Origin: an uncultured Prolixibacteraceae bacterium
Lineage (GTDB): Bacteria > Bacteroidota > Bacteroidia > Bacteroidales > Prolixibacteraceae
Direction: 5' to 3'
Assembly: GCA_913063265.1 (NCBI GenBank)
Contig: CAJXZG010000060.1
Location: 1-33,842, forward strand
Length of the DNA: 33,842 nt
Shown here: positions 26,094 through 33,842 of the stretch, in pieces
How the letters are laid out: each line of letters begins with the position of its first letter
How positions within the stretch are numbered: the first letter of the stretch is position 1
Made by a program: the position numbers and the translations under genes
The notes under the pieces: model-generated
The model's database searches: none
What the model was told of the DNA's origin: nothing
The model's input: only the letters and a program-made list of their open reading frames with translations

Positions 26094-26930
26094 ATGAAAA
26101 TAATTCCTGTTTCTGCCGGAGACTTCCATTGCGATGGAGGAGCACTGTTTGGTGTGATTCCCAAAAAACTCTGGAGCAAAGTATATCCTGCCGATGAAAA
26201 TAATTTTACCAGGCTGGCTTTACGTTGTTTACTTGTCGATACAGGTGAAAAGAAAATCCTTATCGAAACGGGTATCGGAAATCACTATCCAGAGAAATAC
26301 CTCACGAATAATGGGGTGGAATTAAAAAATCAACTTTTAAATTCGTTACATGAAAAGGGATATTCTGAAAACGATATTACAGATGTAATTTTTACCCATT
26401 TACATTGGGATCATTGTACAGGTGCAGTAAAAAATGACAATGGAAAACTGGATTTTGAATTCCCAAATGCCCGTTACTGGTGCAGCAAAAAACAATGGGA
26501 ACATTCAAAGGTTTCAAATGTCAGGGAACGGGCTGCATTTAACAGCCGTGTTTTGAATTTTATTTCTGACTCAGGAAAACTAAAACTGGTTGAGAATGAG
26601 GGTGAATTATTCAAAAATATTGAAGTTAAGTTTTTTGACGGACATACTCCCGGTCAAATGATTCCCTTTATATTTTTTGAAAATAAAACGCTGGTTTATA
26701 CCGCGGATTTGATACCTACTGCTGCAAATATTCCATTGCTTTGGATTGCTTCTTACGATCTTTTCCCGGTTACCGTGATGGATGAAAAAGAAAAGTTTTT
26801 AAACGAAGCAGTACAAAAAGAATACATTCTTTTTTTTGAACATGATTATTATACTGAATGTGCAAGCCTTAGTAAAACAGAAAGAGGTTATACTGAAAAA
26901 GAAAGATTCAATCTAAACGAATTATTGTAA
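26094..26930 (+). CDS. Metallo-beta-lactamase-fold hydrolase
   Basis: MBL-fold enzyme of 278 residues. The dinuclear zinc ligands are all present: H102, H104, D106 and H107 (THLHWDHCTG), H184 (FDGHTPGQM), D205 (YTADLIP) and H250 (FFEHD). The layout resembles the branch that includes N-acyl-homoserine lactonases and related esterases, but the substrate cannot be told from sequence. No signal peptide is seen, so it is cytoplasmic. It has its own strong promoter at 26044-26074. Confidence 0.9.
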   Translation: MKIIPVSAGDFHCDGGALFGVIPKKLWSKVYPADENNFTRLALRCLLVDTGEKKILIETGIGNHYPEKYLTNNGVELKNQLLNSLHEKGYSENDITDVIFTHLHWDHCTGAVKNDNGKLDFEFPNARYWCSKKQWEHSKVSNVRERAAFNSRVLNFISDSGKLKLVENEGELFKNIEVKFFDGHTPGQMIPFIFFENKTLVYTADLIPTAANIPLLWIASYDLFPVTVMDEKEKFLNEAVQKEYILFFEHDYYTECASLSKTERGYTEKERFNLNELL

Positions 26931-27001
26931 TAATTTGATATTCTTTCTTTTTAAAAAGGATTTCCTATTTTTACAATTACTATTTATCACTTTATAATCG
27001 A

Positions 27002-27490
27002 ATGCAAATCGACATCAAATCAAAAATATTCTCCGATTTTACTTCTTTTAAACCGACACTTCAAACATGGAAATTGAATAATGAAAAAATCGTTTTTACC
27101 AACGGTTGTTTTGATATTATTCATCACGGACATGTTAATTCTTTAAATCAATCAGCTAAATTGGGTACACGTTTAATTGTGGGATTAAATTCAGACCAAT
27201 CGGTAACAATACTAAAAGGTAAAAACCGGCCGGTACTTAATGAAGAAGCCCGTGCAATAATACTTGCAGCTTTTGGTTTTGTTGATGCAGTTATCATATT
27301 TCCTGAAGAAACACCCGCCGAATTAATATCAAAAATTATACCCGATATTTTAGTAAAAGGAAATGAATATGAAATTCATGAAATAGCAGGACATGAAACT
27401 GTTTTAGCCAATGGCGGAGAAGTAAAAGCACTTGAGTTGGTTCCCGGAATTTCTACCAGCGAAATCATTAAAAAGATTAAAACCCTTTAG
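27002..27490 (+). CDS. rfaE2: D-glycero-beta-D-manno-heptose 1-phosphate adenylyltransferase
   Basis: Nucleotidyltransferase of 162 residues that makes ADP-heptose for the LPS inner core. It carries TNGCFDIIHHGH (33-44, with the HxGH catalytic motif), GLNSDQSV, the KGKNRPVLNEEAR loop and the ISTSEII motif near the end. It corresponds only to the C-terminal half of bifunctional HldE, so the kinase (RfaE1/HldA) must be encoded elsewhere. Three nt separate it from radA, which suggests co-transcription. Confidence 0.92.
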   Translation: MQIDIKSKIFSDFTSFKPTLQTWKLNNEKIVFTNGCFDIIHHGHVNSLNQSAKLGTRLIVGLNSDQSVTILKGKNRPVLNEEARAIILAAFGFVDAVIIFPEETPAELISKIIPDILVKGNEYEIHEIAGHETVLANGGEVKALELVPGISTSEIIKKIKTL

Positions 27491-27492
27491 AA

Positions 27493-28857
27493 ATGGCACA
27501 GCTTAAAACCATTTATACCTGCCAGAATTGTGGTGCTCAGTCGCCCAAATGGATTGGCAAATGTGCGTCATGTAATCAATGGAATACTTATGTAGAGGAG
27601 ATTATCGATAAAAAACAAAATACCGGGAAACTCGCAGTTCAGATTTCAGGCAATCAACCATTAACTCTTGAAAAAATTGAAACAGTAAAAAACAAGAGAA
27701 TTCCTATCCCGATTAAAGAATTTAACCGCGTTTTGGGTGGTGGAATTGTACCGGGTTCCTTAATTCTTTTGGGTGGTGATCCGGGAATAGGTAAATCTAC
27801 ATTAGCACTTCAACTTGCATTGGCCTTAAAAGGAAGAAAGATTTTGTATACCTCGGGGGAAGAAAGTCTTCAGCAAATAAAACTTCGTGCCGAAAGATTA
27901 AACATTGACAACACAAGTTGCCTGTTTTTAAGTGAAACATCTCTTGAGCATTTAATCGCACATTCCGAACAAATTCAACCCGATATTTTAATTATCGATT
28001 CCATACAGACTATTTCTACTGAAACCATTGAATCTTCGCCCGGATCAGTTTCACAGGTCAGGGAATGTACATCCGCCATTCTGAAATATGCAAAAAAAGC
28101 AAATATTGCTGTTATTCTGATAGGGCATATTACAAAAGAGGGAAATTTAGCAGGGCCAAAAGTGCTTGAGCACATGGTTGATGTGGTTTTGCAGTTTGAA
28201 GGTGATACCAACTATATGTACAGGATCTTGCGATCGAATAAAAACCGTTTTGGGTCAACCAACGAACTGGGAATTTTCGAAATGGAAAGCAGCGGACTTC
28301 GCGAAATTCTTAATCCCTCAGAACAACTTATTTCGAAAGTCAGCGACCATGTCAGTGGCACTGCAATAGCAACTACCATTGAAGGAGTGCGGCCCTTTCT
28401 TATCGAAATTCAGGCTTTGGTGAGTACCGCTGCTTATGGCACTCCACAGCGTTCTTCAACAGGTTTCGACTTAAGAAGACTAAATATGTTGCTGGCAGTG
28501 CTTGAAAAACGTGCAGGTTTTAAACTTATTCAAAAAGATGTTTTTTTAAATATTGCAGGTGGATTAAAAATAAATGATCCTGCCACAGATCTTGCTGTGA
28601 TATGTTCAATCCTTTCATCAAATATAGATATTGCTATTGACCATAAATATTGTTTTGCCGGTGAGGTTGGTCTAACCGGTGAAATTCGTGCGGTCAGCCG
28701 AGTTGAGCAAAGAATTGCAGAAGCCGAAAAACTGGGATTTACCAGAATCTATATTCCGGCGCACAACAAAAGCTTTGATAATAAAAAAGTTAAAATAGAA
28801 ATTATAAAAGCCTCTCGCGTAGAAGAGGTTTTCAGAAATATTTTTAAAAAATCCTAA
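27493..28857 (+). CDS. radA: DNA repair protein RadA (Sms)
   Basis: RadA, 454 residues and full length, is a RecA-like helicase that drives branch migration in recombination. Its four-cysteine zinc finger is C10, C13, C24 and C27. The Walker A motif is GGDPGIGKST (94-103), followed by LYTSGEES, the Walker B-like LIIDSIQT, and the RadA-specific KNRFGSTNE motif near 250. The Lon-like C-terminal domain ends with GLTGEIRAVSRVEQRIAEA. The gene follows rfaE2 by 2 nt. Confidence 0.97.
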   Translation: MAQLKTIYTCQNCGAQSPKWIGKCASCNQWNTYVEEIIDKKQNTGKLAVQISGNQPLTLEKIETVKNKRIPIPIKEFNRVLGGGIVPGSLILLGGDPGIGKSTLALQLALALKGRKILYTSGEESLQQIKLRAERLNIDNTSCLFLSETSLEHLIAHSEQIQPDILIIDSIQTISTETIESSPGSVSQVRECTSAILKYAKKANIAVILIGHITKEGNLAGPKVLEHMVDVVLQFEGDTNYMYRILRSNKNRFGSTNELGIFEMESSGLREILNPSEQLISKVSDHVSGTAIATTIEGVRPFLIEIQALVSTAAYGTPQRSSTGFDLRRLNMLLAVLEKRAGFKLIQKDVFLNIAGGLKINDPATDLAVICSILSSNIDIAIDHKYCFAGEVGLTGEIRAVSRVEQRIAEAEKLGFTRIYIPAHNKSFDNKKVKIEIIKASRVEEVFRNIFKKS

Positions 28858-28892
28858 TTTCGATTGAATATAGATTTTTTTAACAACGAAAT

Positions 28893-28924
28893 TTTGATTA
28901 GTGGCTCAACTATAATTAATTTCG
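28893..28924 (+). promoter_or_regulatory. Candidate promoter of the DUF4296 gene
   Basis: TTTG (28893-28896), a 20-nt spacer and TAATTTCG (28917-28924) match the Bacteroidota consensus with one mismatch. The ATG follows 9 nt later at 28934, so the mRNA would be nearly leaderless. Confidence 0.55.
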
Positions 28925-28933
28925 GCCCTGAAT

Positions 28934-29320
28934 ATGAAAAAAGCTTCTTTAATACTGATTTTGTTGGTTTTCGTGTTTATCTCATGTCAAAGGTCGGTAA
29001 TTGAAAAACCCAAACCATTGATAAAGGAAAAACAGATGGTGGAAATGTTATTCGATTTGCATATGGCTGAATCTACGTATAAAAGAATGAGATACGACTC
29101 GACTTTAAGAAACAGTTCTTCTGCCAATTTCTATTATTCAGTTCTTGAAAAACATGAGGTCCCCGACTCGGTTTTTGAAAAGTCGTTTATTTACTATGCC
29201 AGCAAGCCAAAAGACTTTGAAAAAATGTATCGCGAAGTAATGAACAAATTGAGTGAGACAGAACAAAATTATTCAGGCAGGAAAAACGAAATTCTGGAAT
29301 TTGACACTTCAGTTAAATAA
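28934..29320 (+). CDS. DUF4296-type lipoprotein
   Basis: Small lipoprotein of 128 residues. The N-terminus MKKASLILILLVFVFISC places a lipobox cysteine at residue 18. The mature part is helical and charged, with the pattern LFDLHMAEST, then Y..VLEKHEVPDSVFEKSF.YY and KPKDFEKMYREV, which fits the DUF4296 family of Bacteroidota. Function is unknown. It appears to head an operon with the amidohydrolase, whose GTG start lies 4 nt after its stop. Confidence 0.8.
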   Translation: MKKASLILILLVFVFISCQRSVIEKPKPLIKEKQMVEMLFDLHMAESTYKRMRYDSTLRNSSSANFYYSVLEKHEVPDSVFEKSFIYYASKPKDFEKMYREVMNKLSETEQNYSGRKNEILEFDTSVK

Positions 29321-29323
29321 TGC

Positions 29324-30517
29324 GTGAGAAAAATTGCGGCAACATATATCTTCCCTATTAATCAATCCCCGGTAAAAAATGGTGTTCTAACTTGCTCTGA
29401 TGATGGCACTATTATCGAAATAAGCAAAAGCAATGAGAATTTGAAGGAACAATCCGGGCTGGAATTTTATAGTGGAATTCTAGTGCCGGGCTTTGTAAAT
29501 ACACACTGTCATCTTGAATTTTCTCATCTAAAAAATGAAATCGAAAAGAATACCGGAATCGGAGGATTTATCGGACAAATAAATCAGTTAAGAAACCGGG
29601 AAGAAAGTAAAAAGGAAAAGGCAATTGAAATTTCGGACAAAAGAATGTGGCATGCCGGTATTGCAGCTGTCGGTGATATAACGAATTCTGATGTGACAAT
29701 TAAAACAAAGAAAAAAAGTAAAATATATTATCATACTTTTATAGAATCCTTTGGTTTTCATCCTTCGAGAGCGGAAAGAGCATTTGAATATGCCATTTCA
29801 ATTCGCGATAATTATAACAAAAACGGATTGGTTAATTCAATAGTACCACATTCACCTTATTCCGTTTCTGAACCACTTTTTGAAAAAATCAAAACATTTG
29901 CGGCAAAAGAAAAAAGCATTCTGTCAATACATAACCAGGAAAGTAAGGGAGAAACACAATTCTACAAAAACGGTACCGGACCCATTGCAAATCATCTGGC
30001 AAATAACCTTGGTATAGATATTTCGCATTGGAAACCGACGGGTAAAAGTTCATTGATTTCCATCTTAAAATACATTCCGGATGAAAATCAACTTTTACTT
30101 GTACATAATACTTTTACTTCTGAACAAGATTTGACAGAATTAAAATCTAAACGCTTATCGGAGAATACTTTTATTGTCCTGTGTCCGAATTCAAATTTGT
30201 ATATAGAAAATCAACTCCCTCCTGTTTTACTTTTTCAGAAAGAAAAATTTCCAATTTGTATTGGAACTGACAGTTTAGCATCGAATCATGATTTATCAGT
30301 TTTATCAGAACTGATTACAATTCAGCATAATTTTCCGGAAATAAAACTCGAAGAACTTTTTAAATGGGCCTGTTTAAATGGAGCAAAAGCAATCGGTGTG
30401 GAAGATATTTTTGGATCTTTTGAAAAAGGCAAAAAACCGGGAATTAACCTGATTACCGGAATCGATTTTAAAACAAATAAACTCACTCAAAAAAGTAAGG
30501 TTAAACGATTGGTATAA
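29324..30517 (+). CDS. Amidohydrolase-superfamily deaminase-like enzyme
   Basis: TIM-barrel metal hydrolase of 397 residues. The metal ligands are H61 and H63 (PGFVNTHCHLEF), a histidine in LSIHNQES, one in LLVHNTFT, and the aspartate in IGTDSLASNHDLS. This is the layout of the MtaD/SsnA/guanine deaminase branch, which removes ammonia from purine-like rings such as S-adenosylhomocysteine, methylthioadenosine or aminofutalosine. The substrate is not decidable here. The start is GTG at 29324, 4 nt after the lipoprotein stop; an ATG at 29320 is in another frame. Confidence 0.85.
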   Translation: MRKIAATYIFPINQSPVKNGVLTCSDDGTIIEISKSNENLKEQSGLEFYSGILVPGFVNTHCHLEFSHLKNEIEKNTGIGGFIGQINQLRNREESKKEKAIEISDKRMWHAGIAAVGDITNSDVTIKTKKKSKIYYHTFIESFGFHPSRAERAFEYAISIRDNYNKNGLVNSIVPHSPYSVSEPLFEKIKTFAAKEKSILSIHNQESKGETQFYKNGTGPIANHLANNLGIDISHWKPTGKSSLISILKYIPDENQLLLVHNTFTSEQDLTELKSKRLSENTFIVLCPNSNLYIENQLPPVLLFQKEKFPICIGTDSLASNHDLSVLSELITIQHNFPEIKLEELFKWACLNGAKAIGVEDIFGSFEKGKKPGINLITGIDFKTNKLTQKSKVKRLV

Positions 30518-30539
30518 ATTCAAATATCTTATATAATTC

Positions 30540-31319
30540 ATGGCAACATTTCTATTTGATAAAATTATTTTTGGCCCTGTAAATAGTCGAAGACTAGGTG
30601 TTTCACTCGGAATAAATCTATTACCTACCAATGTTAAAGTTTGTTCTTTTGATTGTATTTATTGTGAATGTGGGAGGAATCCCAAAACTTATAAAGAAAA
30701 AGCAATTCTTCCATCGAGGTCAGAAGTAAAACTCAAATTGAAAGAAAAGCTTGATGAAATGATGGCTGAAAATTTGTTGCCAGATGTAATTACTTTTGCC
30801 GGTAACGGAGAACCAACACTTCATGCTGAATTTGCCGGAATAATTGATGATACGATCGAATTACGAAATCTTATGGCTCCAAAAGCCAGAATTGCAGTTC
30901 TTTCCAATGCTACAATGATTCATAAAAAATCAGTTTTTGAAGCTTTGCTCAAGATTGAAGACAATATACAAAAACTTGATTCGGCTTTTGAATCAACCAT
31001 ACAGTTGCTGGATTGCCCAAATAAAAAATTCAGCCTTGATAAAACAGTAAAACAATTAACAGCTTTTCACGGCAATGTTATTATTCAAACGCTTTTTGTT
31101 AAAGGAAGCTACAAGGGCCAGACCGTTGATAATTCAACTAAAGAGGAGCTCTCTGCGTGGATTAAATTACTGAAAGAAATAAATCCAGCACAGGTGATGA
31201 TATACACCATCGCCCGTGATACACCAACTGAAACCCTTAAAAAAGTTTCGGTAGAGGACTTAAACAAAATAGCTTCTATTCTTAAAAAAGAAGGAATTAA
31301 AGTTCAGGTTTCCGGCTAA
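30540..31319 (+). CDS. Radical SAM protein, COG0731-like
   Basis: Radical SAM enzyme of 259 residues. C35, C39 and C42 (VCSFDCIYC) form the Cx3Cx2C site for the SAM-binding [4Fe-4S] cluster. The preceding FGPVNSRRLGVSLGINLLP is the signature of the COG0731 group, which databases relate to the wyosine enzyme TYW1. ITFAGNGEPTLH is the SAM-binding GGE-like motif. Bacteria do not make wyosine, so the bacterial function is open. It follows the amidohydrolase by 22 nt on the same strand. Confidence 0.87.
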   Translation: MATFLFDKIIFGPVNSRRLGVSLGINLLPTNVKVCSFDCIYCECGRNPKTYKEKAILPSRSEVKLKLKEKLDEMMAENLLPDVITFAGNGEPTLHAEFAGIIDDTIELRNLMAPKARIAVLSNATMIHKKSVFEALLKIEDNIQKLDSAFESTIQLLDCPNKKFSLDKTVKQLTAFHGNVIIQTLFVKGSYKGQTVDNSTKEELSAWIKLLKEINPAQVMIYTIARDTPTETLKKVSVEDLNKIASILKKEGIKVQVSG

Positions 31320-31329
31320 AATATTATTA

Positions 31330-31773
31330 CTATAAAGTGGTCCGGTACCATTCCGAACTTTTCCCTAACCAACGCATGCCCATCACAAAACCTTTGAGTT
31401 TTAACAAATCTTCGCCTTCAAACCATGCATAACAATCGTAGGTTTTACCGGATTTTGGGTCATATATTGTTCCGTTTTTCCACTCTTTATCCTTGGCATT
31501 GTACTCAAATCCATTTAATATCTGAATACCGACAATGGATCGGCTTTGTAAACTTTCATCCGGATTTTTATCATCGAGAGGTGGTTTGCCATTTTCATAT
31601 TTTTCAGGAATCATATACACAACTGTACCAATGTATTTTCCATCTTTTTTCTCCACCTTTATTTTTGATGTTTTCTCTTCATTCCACCAAATTCCAAGTA
31701 TATTATCGGCTTCCTGTGAAATTCCGGATAGTGCATAAAATCCAAGAAATAATAATAGCATTAACTTTTTCAT
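31330..31773 (-). CDS. DUF2147 exported protein
   Basis: Exported protein of 147 residues. Residues 1-20 are a signal peptide (ending SGISQ). The mature part has the DUF2147 pattern: ILGIWWNEEKTSKIKVEKK, then YIGTVVYM, LDDKNPDESLQSRSIVG, WKNGTIYDPKSGKTYD and LKGFVMGMRWLG, ending W.R. The fold is probably a small lipocalin-like beta barrel that binds a ligand. Function is unknown. It is convergent with the radical SAM gene (10 nt apart) and divergent from the acylase gene. Confidence 0.9.
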   Translation of the reverse strand: MKKLMLLLFLGFYALSGISQEADNILGIWWNEEKTSKIKVEKKDGKYIGTVVYMIPEKYENGKPPLDDKNPDESLQSRSIVGIQILNGFEYNAKDKEWKNGTIYDPKSGKTYDCYAWFEGEDLLKLKGFVMGMRWLGKSSEWYRTTL

Positions 31774-31871
31774 AAGTATAAGTTTTTGTTTTACAGCATT
31801 AAATATATCAATAAATAAAAACCTTTCTGTAAATTAACAACTCTTTTTATAATTCTTGTAAAATATTGGTT

Positions 31872-33842
31872 ATGAAAATATTGAAACACACGTTATTAAG
31901 CCTGCTGGCTTTAATAATTTTGGTGGTGATAGCTGGCCTGATAATTTTAAACAACATTAAAACAAAAGCTATCCCCGACTATTCTAAAAACATTGAGCTC
32001 ACCGGGCTCACTTCTGAAGTAAATATTTTTCGCGACGCATACGCAATCCCTCACATTTATGCTAAAAATGAAAATGATTTATACCGTGCTGTCGGATTTA
32101 CAATGGCACAGGATCGTTTATGGCAAATGGATCTTCTGCGAAGAGTCACACTTGGAAGGTTATCAGAAATTTTAGGGAAAGATCAGGTAAACACTGACTT
32201 ACTCTTGAGAGCACTACGCTTTCAGGAAAAATCTGAAAAAATTCTGTCATCAGCCTCTCCGGAAATAATCCAGGCACTGGAGTCATTTTCAGATGGTGTG
32301 AATGAATACATTAATAATTATCCTCTGCCTCCTGAGTTCATAATTCTTGGATATAAACCTGAACTCTGGAAACCCATTCATTCAATCAACCTGATTGGCT
32401 ATATGTCGTGGGACTTAACTTCAGGATGGAATACAGAACTTTTATTACACCAGATAGGCAATATTGTTTCCAAAGAACATCTAAAAGATTTAATACCTGA
32501 TATGAATAGTCAGAATACAGCAGTTTATCCTGACTTTCAACCCAATAAAAATATACCGGATATAACATTACTCTCTGTAGGAAAAGAACTGGAAAAAATT
32601 GGAGCACAGGTTTTTTCAGGGAGTAATAACTGGGCCATTTCAGGTAAAAAAAGTGTAAATGGAAAACCTATACTTGCCAACGATATGCACCTGGGTTTTA
32701 TGTCACCCGGAATTTGGTATCAGATGCACCAGAATGTTGAAGGCCAGTTAAATGTAAGTGGATTGGTTTTACCCGGACAGCCTTTTGCAATAGTAGGACA
32801 CAATGATTCAATTGCATGGGGAATGACCAATGTTGCTGTGGATGATCTCGATTTTTATGCAGAAATTGTTAATCAGGATTCGACGCATTATTTAATCGAT
32901 GGCGAATGGAAAGAACTTTTGATTAAAAAAGAAATTATTCAAACAAAAGAAGGGGAAAACATAGAAAAAAAATTGCGTTTTACGCACAGAGGACCAATTA
33001 TAAATGATTTTAAAAAAAGCGCAGAATTTCCAATATCTATCCATTGGCTGGGTAACGAAATGAGTAATGAAATCCGTACTGTTTATAAACTAAACCGTGC
33101 CAATAACTGGTCTGATTTTAGGAATGCCGTAAAAACTTTTACATCAATCAGTCAAAATATTGTTTATGCTGATGTGCAGGGCAACATTGGATTACAATGC
33201 AGTGCCGGAATCCCGATTCGGAAAGGGAATGGAATTCAGATTTATCGCGGCGACAGCAGTATTTACGATTGGAAAGGATTAGTGCCATTTGAGGAACTTC
33301 CTTTTGAATTTAATCCGGAAAGAGCATATGTATCATCGGCAAATAACAAAACCGTTTCTGAGGATTATCCTTATTACATCAGTCATTGGTTTTCAATGCC
33401 TAACCGAATAGACAGGATTAGAGAATTGTTGGAAGAAAAAGACAAATATGGAATTGAAGATTTTAAACAAATACAAAGCGATATAAAATCCAAAAAAGCA
33501 GAGCGATTTACCCCGGTTTTTCTGAATGCGCTGGAAACAGAAAATGATTTAAATACTGCCGAAAAGAATGCTCTTAATTTTCTTAAAGAGTGGAATTATG
33601 AACTGTGTAAGCAAAGTATTGCTGCTACCCTATTTGAGATTCTTTACAGAAAAACTGGAGAAAATATAGTGAAAGACGAATTGCCGGAAGAACTTTTTTC
33701 ATCGATAATGGGACAAAAAATTTTAATTGAAAATCTGTTAATTACCATTCTGAATAAAAATACTTCGCCTTGGGTTGACAACATAAAAACTTCGCAAACC
33801 GAAACATTTCAAGATATCATCATTCAGTCGTTTAAAGAAACA
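31872..33842 (+). CDS. Penicillin-acylase-family hydrolase, partial at the window end
   Basis: The open frame starts at the ATG at 31872 and runs off the window after 657 codons. Residues about 8-28 are a single hydrophobic N-terminal segment (signal or anchor). The alpha-chain part contains VNIFRDAYAIPHIYA and FTMAQDRLWQMDLLRR. Ser251, in FSGSNNWAISG, is the expected N-terminal nucleophile freed by self-cleavage. LANDMHLG and the GHNDSIAWGMTNV segment follow. The family hydrolyses amide bonds such as those of beta-lactams and N-acyl-homoserine lactones; the substrate here is unknown. The C-terminal part of the beta chain is outside the window. Confidence 0.92.
   Translation, partial: MKILKHTLLSLLALIILVVIAGLIILNNIKTKAIPDYSKNIELTGLTSEVNIFRDAYAIPHIYAKNENDLYRAVGFTMAQDRLWQMDLLRRVTLGRLSEILGKDQVNTDLLLRALRFQEKSEKILSSASPEIIQALESFSDGVNEYINNYPLPPEFIILGYKPELWKPIHSINLIGYMSWDLTSGWNTELLLHQIGNIVSKEHLKDLIPDMNSQNTAVYPDFQPNKNIPDITLLSVGKELEKIGAQVFSGSNNWAISGKKSVNGKPILANDMHLGFMSPGIWYQMHQNVEGQLNVSGLVLPGQPFAIVGHNDSIAWGMTNVAVDDLDFYAEIVNQDSTHYLIDGEWKELLIKKEIIQTKEGENIEKKLRFTHRGPIINDFKKSAEFPISIHWLGNEMSNEIRTVYKLNRANNWSDFRNAVKTFTSISQNIVYADVQGNIGLQCSAGIPIRKGNGIQIYRGDSSIYDWKGLVPFEELPFEFNPERAYVSSANNKTVSEDYPYYISHWFSMPNRIDRIRELLEEKDKYGIEDFKQIQSDIKSKKAERFTPVFLNALETENDLNTAEKNALNFLKEWNYELCKQSIAATLFEILYRKTGENIVKDELPEELFSSIMGQKILIENLLITILNKNTSPWVDNIKTSQTETFQDIIIQSFKET

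Noticed and set aside
31425..31775. 116-codon plus-strand frame opposite the DUF2147 gene
   Set aside because: It is a shadow of the minus-strand gene, whose signal peptide and family pattern are clear.

Overview
This window looks like chromosomal DNA of an anaerobic or facultatively anaerobic member of the Bacteroidota, probably close to Bacteroidales/Marinilabiliales. The evidence is the AT-rich sequence, two secreted proteins with type IX secretion (T9SS) C-terminal sorting domains, Bacteroidota-type promoters (TTTG, about 19-20 nt, TAnnTTTG), and several families largely confined to the phylum (DUF2723, DUF6427-like, DUF3810, DUF4296). The clostridial/sulfate-reducer type of hybrid-cluster protein points to anaerobic life. 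Most of the window is ordinary housekeeping chromosome. I see no phage, transposase, CRISPR array, rRNA or tRNA.

Layout. 1-694: gene-free, holding a cluster of short perfect palindromes and an array of degenerate ~45-bp repeats. 695-6299: a possible secretion/regulation locus. A membrane-spanning AraC-type regulator (AraC HTH, one TM, TolB/FlgO-like domain, TPRs) lies between two T9SS cargo genes, one with duplicated alpha-beta domains and one with four PKD-like domains. 6451-10650: a nitrosative-stress module of hcp, a two-cluster ferredoxin and a divergent Crp/Fnr regulator (HcpR-like), the last overlapping pgeF. 10773-17802: a DUF2723 glycosyltransferase-like membrane protein, purD (interrupted by an in-frame stop), a DUF6427-like membrane protein, tsaB and efp. 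17839-24804, all on the minus strand: in transcription order a barrel-like exported protein, an M19 dipeptidase, a CvpA-family protein, tyrS, a Wzz-like chain-length protein and an O-antigen ligase-like protein. 24950-31319, plus strand: a DUF3810 membrane protein with a HExxH motif, an MBL hydrolase, rfaE2-radA, a DUF4296 lipoprotein, an amidohydrolase and a COG0731-like radical SAM protein. 31330-33842: a DUF2147 protein divergent from a penicillin-acylase-family gene that runs off the window end.

How the genes connect. rfaE2, the Wzz-like protein and the O-antigen ligase-like protein all concern surface glycan. hcp, the ferredoxin and the Crp/Fnr regulator form a coherent redox/NO defence unit, and a palindrome sits where a class II activator would bind. 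The most striking points are the TAA inside an otherwise intact purD, the AraC-TM-TPR regulator with a perfect inverted repeat over its own predicted promoter and TGTTGC motifs near both neighbouring cargo genes, and the unexplained repeat array at the left end. I did not find a clearly new defence or mobile system.
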